The translations under genes were made by a program, and so were the position numbers. A DNA stretch of 64,000 bases from Colocasia esculenta (lineage: Eukaryota; Streptophyta; Magnoliopsida; Alismatales; Araceae). Positions 1 through 11,422 of this stretch are shown here, piece after piece (the first letter of the stretch is position 1; each line of letters starts with the position of its first letter). Location: contig JACBKR010000781.1 of the NCBI GenBank assembly GCA_014218235.1, forward strand, positions 1,393,001-1,457,000, read 5' to 3'. The notes beneath the pieces were generated by a model that made no database searches, was not told the origin of the DNA, and worked only from the letters and a program-made list of their open reading frames with translations.

Positions 1-851
1 CCTTACTTGCACCCACTGACTGCTACGGTAGCCGAAAACTACCTGAACCTGTCTCGCTCACCTGACGAGTCCGAATAGACCTCTCCAATGTAGCTGCTCT
101 CTGGGCTGCTTCTTCCAATGTCTTACACATGAGAGGTACTATTGCATCCTGTAATTCCACTCTCAAACCTCTAATGAAATACTCAACCATCATATTATTA
201 TCTGATACAACATAAGGTGCATATCGGCTGAGCGCCATAAACCTCATCTGGTACTCTAAAACTGAAGAATTACCTTACTGGAGTGTCCGAAACTGCTCTC
301 TTTTCACATGCTGCACTTGAATCGGAAAAAATGTATCATTAAATACATCAAGAAATTCCGACCAAGTGATAGCCTCTTCTGTTCTGCTTGCGAAGGTGGT
401 CTGTATCTTCAGTCGCGCACCATTCCAATGCAAAACCTTTCAACTGATAAGCAGCTAACACAACTTTATCTGCTGCCGGACACCTCATAGTTGCAAAAAC
501 CCTCTCAACCTCATGAACCCAGTGCTCCGCTGTATCTGGATTCAGCCCTCCTGAGTAAGTAGGCGGCTGCAATCTCAGAAACTTTTCAACCTGCATCACT
601 GGTTCTTCTGCTATCAGCACTGATGGTGGTGGTGGCACAGGTGCTACAAAAGGCACCTCCACTCTTGGCGGAACTGGAGCTACAGGTACAACCTCTCCAT
701 CCCCGGGTGGCACTGCAACCGGTGGTACCGGCGCCTGCTGATCCATCCTTGCCCGAATATCCGTGAGGCTTTCCCAGATTCTTTCTATCATACGTTGGGT
801 ACTTTCCTCCGGATCATCTCCTCCACCACCCCAATCTCTTCTATCAGCCAT
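1..851 (-). pseudogene. gag of gypsy element 1, broken
   Basis: Retrotransposon Gag, the capsid protein of the virus-like particle. The ATG is at 851-849 and the protein begins MADRRDWGGGG. A proline/valine-rich linker follows, then the conserved capsid region with PPTYSGG, HWVHEVERVF and ALEW motifs. The frame breaks near 416-424, where one base is missing relative to the second copy near 47970. Downstream capsid sequence (MRFMALSRYAPYVVSDNN, FIRGLRVELQD) continues in the other frame, with a further nonsense codon TAA at 277-275. The copy is therefore non-functional. The zinc-knuckle and pol parts are beyond the left edge. Confidence 0.88.
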
Positions 852-993
852 TCCAGAAATTTCTACATAAACAAAATACCAAACAAAAATCAAAACAACA
901 AATTATCAAAAACCAGGGTCCCTACCAGCAGTGTACAAAGACCGAAATAAGGCTATGTATCTTTCTAGTTCCCTTATATTAACACGGACCTTT

Positions 994-1006
994 GCTCAGA
1001 TACCAA
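994..1006 (-). promoter_or_regulatory. Primer-binding site of element 1 (initiator tRNA-Met type)
   Basis: Directly inside the LTR the minus strand reads TTGGTATCTGAGC, which differs at one base from the usual complement of the 3' end of initiator tRNA-Met (TGGTATCAGAGC). Its position next to the LTR end TGTGGCGG (1008) fixes element orientation. Confidence 0.75.
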
Positions 1007-1007
1007 C

Positions 1008-3286
1008 TGTGGCGGAACGCCTCGGCCAAGCCCGTTAAACCGATAACGTACTTGATCCGAGTCCGCCTCCCGCGAACGGGCCGAAGCCTCGCAAGGGAAA
1101 CCAAACCACAGTCCGTGTAAACACAAAGGAACACACCATTTCATTTATATATTTCACAAGTTACATATCCAAATTTCCACAAAACTGAAAAGAAGTACAA
1201 GAGCCTGGGGCATACCCCGAGGTACAACTGAAGAAAATAAACAACTATCTACACTACACTGCTGGAGCTGCTACTACATAGCTGGAGGTACCGACCCTGC
1301 ACCGCTACGGCGCAGCTCTGAACTAGACGATGGTCGTGAAACGTCTTCCTCGCTCTCACCTGTGGGGGTAGGAGTGAGCCTCGCTAGTCACTGGCTCAGT
1401 AGGGAACTCCCCCAACACCGAGCAAACCAAAAACCACAAGTACAAAAGCAATAAACAGTACCAACAATTTATAGAACAGTTAAGCAGGATATGAAAGCTG
1501 TAAAAGTACTCACCGTCTGCCGACTACGAGAAACAACTATAATAATTAAACGGTAAACCAGTACATGTGTACAAGCTAAAGTAGAGACAACCAAACACGA
1601 GCCACGTGAACTGATTCGCGACACCAGAAACTGACTCGGACAAGCTAACACAGGTCTACCTCTCAGTCTCACAGCCACGGACGAAAGGTCCAGCTGCCGC
1701 TCCACGTGTAAAGGTCAAGCAACTGTGGAGACCAACTAAACACCACCACCTGCGGACCACACGGTCGTACGCCCATGCCTGACACCTCAGGAGACCCTGG
1801 CCCGGGCTCTCTAGAGTGAGGCACTGGAAAAGGACTAGCTGGGGACCAGTGTCGACTACTGGTGTCCGTACCCCCAACTACGAGCGCGCTACAAGTGACT
1901 AAAGACAAACACAAGTGTCACTGTCCCACTATCGTCTTTCCCTCAGCCGGACGTGCAACTCAAACACAGGAGTGAGGGTGTCCAGGTCAGACGACACAGA
2001 CCTCGACGGTACAACACAAGTACCGGGACAAAGCCCCGAGCTAACAGCCTGGCTCACAAAGAACCTGGGGCACCCGACTGGAGAGGTAACCACGGTAGAC
2101 GTCGTACTACTCGCCATGTACACAAAACCACGTGCACATCACACACAAACCACGTGAAACCTCATGTAAACCTCAAGTAACAACGGTCCACCACACGTGA
2201 ACCCAACTGAACTCGCATGAACAACACGCAGCCACGAAAGTAAGTAGCTAACTGCATATCTTGTATGCTAAACATGGAAACTATGTGCACTCAGTGCACC
2301 ACAGGTGCCAACGCACCATTTATTAACAATAAATACCACAAACAGTCACTTTTGCTTATATACAAGTTAGCGGCCACATCGACTGCCGCTTACAGGAAGT
2401 AGACGGCAAGGGATCTGGCCGTCTATATCCCAGCTGATGAACTTGGCGACACACGATGTTGACGCCAAGATCTTTAGCCTCTATTCCTGCAGAAACCCTA
2501 AACCGATTCTACAGATTTTACAACCGTTAAAACAACGGAAAGACATGCAGAAATAGTCCCTCTAACATCCATACACTATAATTAAACCACAACAGCATGT
2601 TTTACCATTTGAATTCATCAAACCACCCATTATCCCCGCATGGTGCAACCTAATCCGAAAATGCATTAAACCTGTTGATTCAGGTGGTTAAGTCATACTT
2701 TAATGATCCTACGGAACTAACAGGGTTCGTTCCCTACCTCAGAACACGCTTAAACCTCCCGAAATCTCTCGGTTCACACCGAACCCTCCGCGAGCTCCCA
2801 CGGGAATTGCACCACGCCACGGCGTTTCCTCGTCCGATTCAGCAACGCCACACGTCCCACGATCCTCCAACCACCCTTATGTACCTGTTGGAAGCTTTAG
2901 GGACACAGGGGCGTGAAGTTGGGGCAAGGGGAAGGGAGAACCAGGTAGAGAACCTACCCTCGGGTGACCCTATAACCTGCAGAATTCTCAGGTTGGCGTC
3001 AACCCCTCTGCCGCTAATGGCAACCGCCACCATCAACGTCCACAATGATTGTCGTTAAGTTCATAACTTAACGTCACCTTAGCTGGTCGTTAACCTAGTC
3101 AGCGACTACTTCTGGCCGTCAACCTGCAACCAACAGCAGCAGGTCCTATTTCATTTCAGGACCAAACCTGCATCTCATCTGAACAAACCACACATCCCAC
3201 ACAACCAACTCACACTGACCTCACAACGGCCACCTCAACCACAACACACATGATCCGCATAGATCCGAAAAGCACGCGACGTTATA
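1008..3286 (-). repeat. 5' LTR of gypsy element 1
   Basis: LTR of about 2.28 kb. On the plus strand it starts TGTGGCGGAACGCC (1008) and ends CGCGACGTTATA (3286); the terminal CA has decayed to TA. It aligns along its length with the LTRs at 38330-39973 and 48561-50852. It carries promoter, polyadenylation and integration ends of the element. Small open frames inside it are not genes. Confidence 0.9.
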
Positions 3287-4281
3287 GTTTTGGTTTCAAA
3301 AAAAAAAAGAGTGAATCGGACCGTGTTCACCTCTACTTTTGGCCTGGGGCGCGCCGTACCTAATATTTGTGTATGATTGGATCACAACAATCTGGTGCAT
3401 ATGGTAAAAGTAAAAAAAAAAAAAAAAAGCATTGTTTGCAAGACTAATGTTACAATAATGATGTTGTAGATTGAAATTTTTATTTTTACTGGTCAAAATT
3501 AGGTGTATATCTCTCTCATGTCCAACTAATAGAATTACTTTCTTATAACTAACATCATCATTACTATTATATTATGTATTTCTCAAAAGTTAAACATGTT
3601 GCACCTCAGATGAGCTGTTTTAGGAGTTGTTTATTCGTCTTAAAAATGTCATTGACCGCTGAGGTTAGGGGCGTGTAGAACCATTCAAGTTTATTTATCC
3701 GTCCTTATCGAAAGTTTAAAAGGGAGATAAAAGGTTTATACAATTTTGTGTTTTTAATGTAAGCGATGATATGCTGTCGCTTCTATATGGGTGTTTAGAG
3801 GATAAAGATGTGGATGGAAACAACGGTGACTGCTAGTTGTGTATCCTTTTATCTGCTCATTTGTCTATCCATCCTATTGATACACTTAATTACTTAGCCA
3901 TTCACTATATTTTACAAGTTTTATTAACTTTTTAGTACGACTCTATGTAGATATATATGCTAACTCGAGAGGATTAACTGATGAAGAGAAGATCTGAACA
4001 GTCGTTGGGGTTGGAAGGGCCTTTGACTTTGCCAATCATGCAATGGAGGGATGGGCTTGTTCCTTCAATTCTATGTCGTTGTCTCCGTTGTCGCGAGCCA
4101 CCCATTTTAACTCAAATTGTTGTTGCCTTCCTTCTGGCATATGCTCATCGCTTTGCACCAAGATAGATGCCCTGTATCAGTGTATCTTGACTTCGTAATC
4201 TGTAGTTGAGCTTATTGCCAATGTTATTTACGTTTCATAGTTTCCATTTAGAGTGGTATATAATACTAGTTTGAAGCAGCT
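3287..4281. other. Intergenic DNA
   Basis: AT-rich sequence without a recognisable gene. Near 3310-3335 there is a piece ending tgttcacctcta, whose reverse complement TAGAGGTGAACA looks like one end of a hAT-type MITE, but I found no partner. A poly(A) run is at about 3412-3428. Confidence 0.5.
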
Positions 4282-4290
4282 AAAAAAATA

Positions 4291-4583
4291 GAGAAATGTT
4301 ACGGGAGCGTAGCCTACGTGGAGCGGCCGCGCCCCTCCGTGCGTGCGACGCGTGGAGGGGCGGGCCCCCGCGTATTAAATATTATATTTTTTTACATTTT
4401 ATGTATTATTTGTGTGGATATATTTGTGTGTACAAATACATCATTTATGTGCACAAATTGTAAAAAAAAAAACTAGACGTATTTAATACGAGGGGCCCGC
4501 CCCTCACGCGTCGCGTAGGTGGAGGGGCGCGGCCCCTCCACGTAGGCTGCGCTCCTGGCACTGTCGAGAGCATAACATTACTC
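4291..4583. mobile_element. MULE-type MITE with 9-bp target duplication
   Basis: Non-coding 293-bp element. Its arms are inverted copies: the left arm has GGGAGCGTAGCCTACGTGGA, and the right arm read in reverse has AGGAGCGCAGCCTACGTGGA. Each arm continues through a GC-rich stretch into a TTAAAT core, about 90 bp in all, around an AT-rich loop. The outer ends read GAGAAATGTTA and, reversed, GAGTAATGTTA. It is flanked by perfect 9-bp repeats aaaaaaata (4282-4290 and 4584-4592). A 9-bp duplication is typical of Mutator-like elements, although this one is low complexity. Confidence 0.8.
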
Positions 4584-4592
4584 AAAAAAATA

Positions 4593-5934
4593 TAACATCG
4601 GCCATCTTTGATTAGATTGTGCGAAGAAATCAAAGTTTCCGTAAACAGTATGGCCAGGAATGATAATTTAATGTTTTTAACTATCTCTTCCATTAAATTA
4701 TTTAAAATAAAGATAAAGTTAAGAGATGAAAAATCTCATTTTATTAAAAGTTCAAAAATAATAATAATAATTCTATCCGACGACCCAATAACTGTTCATC
4801 GACATATCTACGTGTGACACTCCCTCCCCAATTTTACAATAAAAAACCCAAAGAACGTCGTGGTTTCTTGGCTCTATATATACTCCAAGTGGATCCGGCA
4901 CATCTGGTGCTCCAGTTGGGTTGTCTGATGAAGCCCCGATCGAAATGGCAAAAACCCTTGTTCCTGTACAGCAATGCTCAGCTAGTAGTTAGTACATAAA
5001 AATTCCAACAAGTCTCAGTCCTAGCACTTACCACGACCCATCCTTGCGTCGTGGCGTTCCAATCCCAAAAGCAGCATTTGCGCTCGTGACACAGCTTTCT
5101 AACACGGCCAGAGAGTATTTTTGGTGTAGACGCTGGGCATAAAGTACATGTTTCCCCCTGCTGTTTCCACAGATTAATTAATAAACAAGAGGACAGCTCC
5201 ATATGTCAGACAAAACCGTGTGGTTATGCTAATTAAGCACATATTATATATGATCCGTAGTTTAATATTCCACATGGAAAACCGGGGGCCTCACTCCTCA
5301 GCACCGTGTTTCTCCAACAAAACCGCCTTCAGACATTGGCGTTTTGCCCATGCAATGCAACATCACCAAAGCCCAAGCAAAACATGCAAACAGTCCATAC
5401 CCCACGGGCGGGCAGCCCCCGCAGCGGCTACAGCCGCCGGTTTGGCGGTTTTGCGACAAGATTCTCTGCTTGATGGCACGGCGCCACTGTTCCTTAATCT
5501 CTGCAATCACCATAGTCTCATGGCCTCCTATAACTTAGTAAGACGTCCCTGTTATGTTTAAGAGTTTAGGGTTTATATTTTGTGGAGAGAGCCGACTGCA
5601 TGCACTGTGTCATGGGAGACCACTCCTTCGCCCCACTTAACTATCTCCCTCTTGATTTGACCCTGACTTGAGAGTCTCGGAGAGACAGACCCGGAGAGGA
5701 GATGAACATGGGGTATCAGCTGAGAGGGCCCCTGAAGAGATGGGAATGGAGCTTGGAGGGGATGGAGGGCGAGTGTTGAGGGAAGACACATCACTCATCA
5801 GTTGGTCGACATGAATGAACCAATGGACAGACCAAGAAATCAAATATCTTGTACAAGGTACAGTGACACGGGTCTTATATATGGATTAGGCACACTATGT
5901 CGTTGTAGAAGAGGTCTCGAAGGCTCTTGATCAA
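4593..5934. other. Intergenic DNA
   Basis: No gene recognised. A segment starting tgtgacactccc near 4814 resembles the start of some plant LTRs, but no second end was found. A GC-rich patch at 5280-5470 has open frames on both strands with no recognisable protein. Confidence 0.4.
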
Positions 5935-6292
5935 TAGGGGTGTTCCCTATATGATTCAAACTGAAAAATTGAATCAAATTGATCGGTTCAATTCGGTTTC
6001 ACAAGACTCACTATTCAGATTGATTTTAGACTGAGAAATCGAAATGAATCGAATATATATATTAAATATACACAAAAGTGTCAATAACGTAGTGGTTGGA
6101 CGCCTTTGGCGTGCATGGCGTGCCCTCTATGCGCGAAGGTCGCGAGATCAAATCTCGCGGCCGCTTGTAAAACTCCTTTTTTTTTTTTTGCTAGATTTCG
6201 ATTTAGTTCAGTGCACTGTAGAGGTTTGGTTCAGTTCGATTCCCTTAAAAATAAGAGTGAACCAAACCGAACCAACTTATTATTCACCTCTA
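5935..6292. mobile_element. hAT-like MITE
   Basis: Ends TAGGGGTG (5935) and, reversed, TAGAGGTG (6292), with GGTTCGGTT-type subterminal repeats in both arms, as common in plant hAT-derived MITEs. The flanking octamers (ttgatcaa and ctgaccag) agree at only five positions, so the target duplication is decayed or the ends are slightly misplaced. It contains a tRNA-like insert. Confidence 0.55.
6066..6192 (+). repeat. tRNA-derived SINE-like insert
   Basis: Within the hAT-like MITE. An A-box-like stretch (gtagtggttggacg) is followed about 50 bp later by a B-box-like stretch (gagatcaaatctcg), and the unit ends in a T run (about 6177-6189). This is the layout of plant tRNA-derived SINEs. No clear target duplication was found, so this is tentative. 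Confidence 0.45.
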
Positions 6293-7209
6293 CTGACCAG
6301 TGTCAGCACAGCAGCAGCAGCATCAGAGCCACATGCGTAACATCGTAATGTTAATCTCCACCTCCAAACCAGGGTCCCCTCAGTGGGTTGGCAATATTAA
6401 TGTTGCTGCCATGTCGGGAGGGGGGGCGGGGGGGGGGGCAATGAAAGGCTCTATGCCAAATGTTCTCTCGATATTCCTCTCTGGTTTTGTCATGTGGAAT
6501 CCACAGGCATGATTAAGTTCCTTTATTAATCTTCCTTCCTTCGAGAGGTAAACGGCGTACAAACGCTGTTGTACACCGGGAGATGATTGAGCTCAGAGAG
6601 TGAGCATCCAAAGCACTTACAAATATAAGTGAAGGGGACAACACCCAACCTATGGTGGGTATGGAGAGATGTCATGGTCCGGGGGTTTGCGGGCTGCTTT
6701 AATTGGTCCAAATGACGTGGTTTTTTCCTTCCCTCAAACAAAGTACAAGACTGCAGCCTGAAACTTTTATTCCCTGGGCGTATGTCCAAATGTTTCAAAC
6801 CCTGATATTGCAGTCAAAAAACTGTGCCCCGGGAATCCTAAAGGCCCTTTATTTGGCAGGTAAGGGGGTATCCTAGCTACTTTATCTACATACACATAAA
6901 ACAAGAAAGTGGCTTTAACGTAGATAAACTCCATCGTATCAACTTTGATATACTATAAGAGAGTTAGTTTGAGCTCTGATTATTTATTCAGTACTTTTAT
7001 CAGATATTTTCGCACTGTTATAATAGTTTCTCCATCTTATGATTCGCATTCGTTTTATATAAAAATATTATTTTCAAATAACTCGCATAATTTTATCGAA
7101 GTGATCATGTAGACGGAAATTGTGTACATGTACCTATCTTACCCGCCAATATACAAGTCACAAAATAGCTGGTACTTTCAATTGGGGGCGTGCTGGATAT
7201 ATACTCTAA
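6293..7209. other. Intergenic DNA with a G-rich run
   Basis: No gene recognised. A nearly pure G tract lies at about 6417-6438. Open frames on both strands look random. Confidence 0.4.
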
Positions 7210-7641
7210 GGCACCGTTTGGGATAAAAGTTCTAAAAACATAATTTTCTACAGTCGGATTTTAAATAATTTTTAACACAATAGTAGATTGTGACGATGAG
7301 TTTTAAAAGTCGATTTTTTTCATTTGGGAGCAGTATGATTTTAAAAAAAAGTTTTGAGATTTTTTACTGTATTACCTTTCATTTTTTTTGGGAAGACAAG
7401 GTGGATTAAGGTTTATTCTACATTTCCCCTTCAAAATCGCGATGTTGTCCTTAGAAGCAACTTGAGAGCCGCTTTTGAAGAGAAAGAGAGATTTCTTTTT
7501 CTCTGTGTCTCTTTCTTCAACGTTGAAAGCGCTTTGCACGAGAGCCTAGACGGACCGTTGTTATTTGAAAAAAAAATTTAAATTTGTTAGAGATTTTTAC
7601 CTCGAAATCGCTCCACTATATATACATTCCCAAACGGTGTT
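7210..7641. mobile_element. Tourist/PIF-like MITE, copy A
   Basis: Starts GGCACCGTTTGGGA and ends tcccaaacggtgtt (reverse AACACCGTTTGGGA), terminal inverted repeats of the GGCNCCGTTTGG type seen in plant Tourist/PIF-Harbinger MITEs. The 3-bp left flank is taa; the right flank is not a clear match. No transposase. An open frame at 7354-7581 is not supported as a gene. Confidence 0.5.
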
Positions 7642-7680
7642 TTAGCCGATCGAAAAATGCTGAAACTTGAAAAGCTCGTC

Positions 7681-8120
7681 TGAGGCAACGTTTGGCATCA
7701 ACAATATGGTCGATTTTGACTGTGCAAAAGTTTTGACAAAGTAAAAACATTTCTAAATATTTTTGAGTGCATGGGTTTCCGTGTCATTCGATTTTGAACA
7801 GAGGAGAGAGATAGAGAGAATAAAAATTCTCTCTCCCATCTCACAAAAGCGACCCCAAGGCCGCTTCCCCGCAGCAACGCAGTGCTTTTGCTGCAAAAAC
7901 TCTAAACTATCCATAGTCTAAAATCAGCGTATAGCAGATGACTTTCTGTTCTGAGGTTAAAATTATAAAATTCAAACTAATATTTTTCTGTCACAAAACG
8001 TCCTTCCAAACGGCTAACACTAACATTTCTCAGTTAGAATCCCAAGACATGTCAGAATATGTAGCTCCATTACATTAGGTGATTTCCACTTTTTGAAAAG
8101 TGGTTCCAAACGGTGCCTCA
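7681..8120. mobile_element. Tourist/PIF-like MITE, copy B
   Basis: Starts TGAGGCAACGTTTGG and ends ccaaacggtgcctca, a near-perfect inverted repeat of 15 bp. Related in its ends to the element 40 bp upstream, so the two are adjacent insertions or one composite. No coding capacity seen. Confidence 0.5.
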
Positions 8121-8640
8121 TGATTATGCTGGGCCGTGAGAGGATGAGAAAAGTTGACAAAAGTTGCTCAACTTTTTCACACAACAATTGTACTGGGACA
8201 TGATGTTTGTGGTTATAGTGACACCGTGTATTGCCCACGTCAGTGGTAAGGAAAGCGATAAATCTTTTCTGTAAGTTTGTACTTTGCTTTCCAGTTCCGG
8301 TCTCAGCTCCGTTCGAAACCTCTTGGCAAAGTTGATGGTGTTTGATGCTACACAGTATGACAATTGGTAGAACCAAAAGGGGCCGGGTGAAATATAGAAT
8401 TTTGTTAAATACATACTTGGATACGAACTCCACACCAGAACATGTGTAATTGACATCCTATTGGAAGTTTTGGCCTTTTTGCAAGATTCTTCAAAGACAG
8501 TTGTTCGAATGTTAAGGTAACATCAAATATTTTTATTTTTCATATTTTAAAAAAATATTAACTGAAGATACTTCTCGGCCATCAAATTATGTTCTGTTTT
8601 TAAGTTTTTTTTTTTTTACTGAAGAGGAATCCAATGTAAT
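8121..8640. other. Intergenic DNA
   Basis: No gene recognised. Overlapping minus-strand frames (8020-8456) show no protein family motif and partly lie in the adjacent MITE. Confidence 0.4.
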
Positions 8641-8700
8641 AGCTTAGGACTCCATGCTCGACACCAAGAGGTCAAATGTTCAAATCGTGTCATATATGTG
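8640..8700 (+). repeat. tRNA-like SINE head
   Basis: Contains an A-box-like tagcttaggactcc and a B-box-like gttcaaatcg about 35 bp later, the head of a tRNA-derived SINE. The rest of the unit is not delimited. Confidence 0.4.
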
Positions 8701-8782
8701 ATATTTTACATGTATTGTATTCTTTCTGCTACATGGTAAACTTCGGGGGGAGATGAGTATGTTATGAGGAGCACCATGTAAA

Positions 8783-9098
8783 CCCCCTCCCGCATGAGAG
8801 GGAATAATCGAACCCACCACCTATTCTTTGGATAGGAGATAAGTTACCAATTCTTCCACTTCCAATCCCCTTTTTTAAGATTTTAATGTTGTGTCAGCAT
8901 ACTACTATTATTAGCCAACAACTTTACACACACACACATCTATATGACTCTTAAATCCCTTGCCACATGAGAGGGAAAAATCGAACCCACCACATCCTTT
9001 GGATAGGAGATAAGTTACCAATTCTTCCACTCACAATCCTTTTTTTAAGATTTTATAGTTGTGTCAGCATACTACTATTGTTAGCCAACAACTTTACA
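8783..9098 (-). repeat. Tandem pair of tRNA-derived SINE-like units
   Basis: Two copies of a roughly 145-bp unit, about 8783-8929 and 8955-9098, joined by a short (CA)n stretch. On the minus strand each has the B-box-like GGGTTCGATT followed by TCCCTCTCATG, with A-box-like AATTGGTAACTTATCTCC upstream, as in plant SINEs. The copies differ at scattered positions. A long plus-strand open frame from 8967 runs through the second copy and the CT repeat and is not a gene. Confidence 0.6.
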
Positions 9099-9563
9099 TT
9101 GGGGGTGGCGTCTTTTTTTTTTTCAATTTTTTGTACCCCTCGGATTGAAATCCAAAGGGCGTCAACTAAGGTGGGACTTGCACCCCAGCATTTCAATATA
9201 TATACGTCACAAGATACAGGCCATAAACTCCAGTTCACGGGGGCCTACAGCCTACTACAGTCCTCCCTACTAAATACCTCAAGATACCGACAAGATTTCC
9301 TATCTATTCAAAGTTGGATGTCTCTTGATACATCGTTTTGTTCCACCTATTTGGGATCCCTCTCTCACCTTAATCATCCCTCTCAGCAACACAACGCAGT
9401 TCATGCTAAAGGACAAATACGACTGTCCAAGCTGACGTGTGTCCGACCATGGATCCTCTCCTCTGCCCCCGTTCAGACACCGTCTCTCTGTTTCAAAAAG
9501 GAACCTTTGGCCCACAAAACAGGGCTACCCACCAGAACCTTTACAATAATACACCGTACCTGG

Positions 9564-9622
<59 letters not shown>

Positions 9623-9753
9623 ATGCTGCTATGGGCTCCATTCCATCCTTTCATCTCTAAGCATCTCCCGCACTCCCACCCAAACCAAAGCCTTAAGAAG
9701 AGATCCAAAACAGACATGTCCTTTCTTACTTTAATGGTACAAAGGGGGTGAAG
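9099..9753. other. Intergenic DNA with CT microsatellite
   Basis: No gene recognised. The stretch includes the (CT)n repeat and ends at the left target duplication (9745-9753) of the foldback element. Confidence 0.4.
9564..9620. repeat. (CT)n microsatellite
   Basis: Uninterrupted CT dinucleotides for about 57 bp. Confidence 0.95.
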
Positions 9754-11237
9754 GGGTTTTCTTTAAAAATGGCGTACTTTGAAAATTTTATTAGCTGAAT
9801 AGCAGCATAAAAATTTTAATTAACAAAATAACGTATTTTTGACCCGTCAACGCCATGTTGGCGCGTGCGCAGGCGCAGTGTTAAAAAAAAAGGGTATAAA
9901 ATAAGGAAATCCGTGACCGATTTCCTATCTGTAGCGGCTTTGTTCTTTTTTAATTAAATTAATATCTTTAGTTTTATACCTAAACAATGTCTAATCAAGA
10001 TAAAATTTTAAACATAAATTTATTAGAATGTGATATATTTTATAATAATTTTATAATAATTTTTTAAAATAAAATTTTGTCGAGTAAAAATTACCTCAAA
10101 ATTTAATAAATCAAATTTATCTCGATATCTATACTTTGATAATTCTCAATATTCATAATTTTAGAATCAACATATTGTTCTGATAATTATGGTAGTTTCA
10201 TATTCAATTCTATTAACGAAGTCCGGTGACGCCATGTCGGAATACACACTTCTGAAGACAATATCAGAATTATGTTAATAATGTAAGAGTGTTTCTAAAT
10301 AAAAAATAATATATTATTAACATAATTTTAGTATTATAATAACTTAATTATTTAATAAATAAAAGTTAATTTAAAAGATGAGTTAAATTAAAATTCTAAC
10401 AATAAAATGAAGACATCGATGATATAACCCGCCACCTTAACGTGGTCATGTGAATTCTCGTTTCAAAGTCGCATCCCACATACACTCTGTATTAACTTAA
10501 GGATATCGCAGTGGGTATCTTTTTGACCGGGGTTGTCTTACTCCCATTTATTAAATAATTGGATTGTTACAATATCAAATTTATATTAATAATATAAAAA
10601 CATTTCTAAATAATTATATTTCATGTAAATAGTAAATATTATTATTATTTATTTAGAGACACTCTTACATTATTAACATAACTTCTATATTATCTGATCA
10701 GAAGTGCATAGCTCGACAGTGTCACCGGATTTTGTTAATAGAATTAAATATGAAACCTCCATAATTATTAGAAATATATATTAATTATAAAATTATAAAT
10801 ATTGAGAATTATAAAAGTATAGATATCGAGATAATTTTGATTTATTATTATTTTAGATAATTTTTCACTCGACAAAATTTTATTTTAAAAAATTAAACTA
10901 AAATCATCATAACATATATCACATTCTAATAAATTTATGTTTAAAATTTTATCTTGCTTAGACATTGTTTAAATATAAAAATAAATACATTAATTTAATT
11001 TAAAAAATAAAACAAAAAACAAAACCGCTACAGGAAGGAAACCTTAGTTTCTGGACATTAAGAAAATCGGTCATCCCATAACTGATTTGTTTATTTTATA
11101 TTTTTTTTAAACGCCGCATCGGTGCATGAGTCAGCATGATGTTGACAGGTCAAAAGTATATTATTTGTTAATTAAAAATTTTATGCTGCTATTTAGTTAA
11201 TGAATTTTTCAAAATACGCCATTTTTAAATAAAACCG
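9754..11237. mobile_element. Foldback MULE-type element, 1.48 kb
   Basis: Almost the whole element is one giant inverted repeat. The left arm (9754 to about 10363) begins GGGTTTTCTTTAAAAATGGC; the right arm (about 10550 to 11237) reversed begins CGGTTTTATTTAAAAATGGC, and the arms stay alignable over about 600 bp. The unpaired centre is only about 180 bp. Flanks are perfect 9-bp repeats ggggtgaag (9745-9753 and 11238-11246), the duplication size of Mutator-like elements. No transposase frame exists, so it is non-autonomous. The arms differ by many substitutions and small indels, so it is not young. Its transcript could fold into a long hairpin. Confidence 0.85.
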
Positions 11238-11246
11238 GGGGTGAAG

Positions 11247-11384
11247 TTGAATCCAAAATCATATTATATTGTGAATATATCCCCCCAAGATGGGGCATAA
11301 CACTGACTGAATACATAGTGCAAAGCTCCCTCCAAAACGCCCTTGTTATCACATCAGTCTCACACAAATATTACATGTATCTCT

Positions 11385-11422
<38 letters not shown>

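Larger units (their letters stand above)
1..3286 (-). mobile_element. Ty3/gypsy LTR retrotransposon, 5' part (element 1)
   Basis: Minus-strand LTR retrotransposon cut by the left edge of the window. In element orientation it shows a 5' LTR (3286 to 1008), a primer-binding site and a gag region running off the window. Its LTR and gag closely resemble those of the complete element at 38330-50852, so both belong to one family. The pol genes lie outside the window. The 5 bases after the LTR (3287-3291, gtttt) would be one target duplication, but its partner cannot be seen. Confidence 0.9.

Noticed and set aside
1915..3058. Several frames of 60-127 codons within the LTR, repeated in the other LTR copies
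   Set aside because: They lie in LTR sequence, are not conserved as proteins between copies, and match no retroelement domain.
8967..9734. Plus-strand open frame of 255 codons
   Set aside because: It runs through a SINE-like unit and the (CT)n microsatellite and shows no protein family motif.
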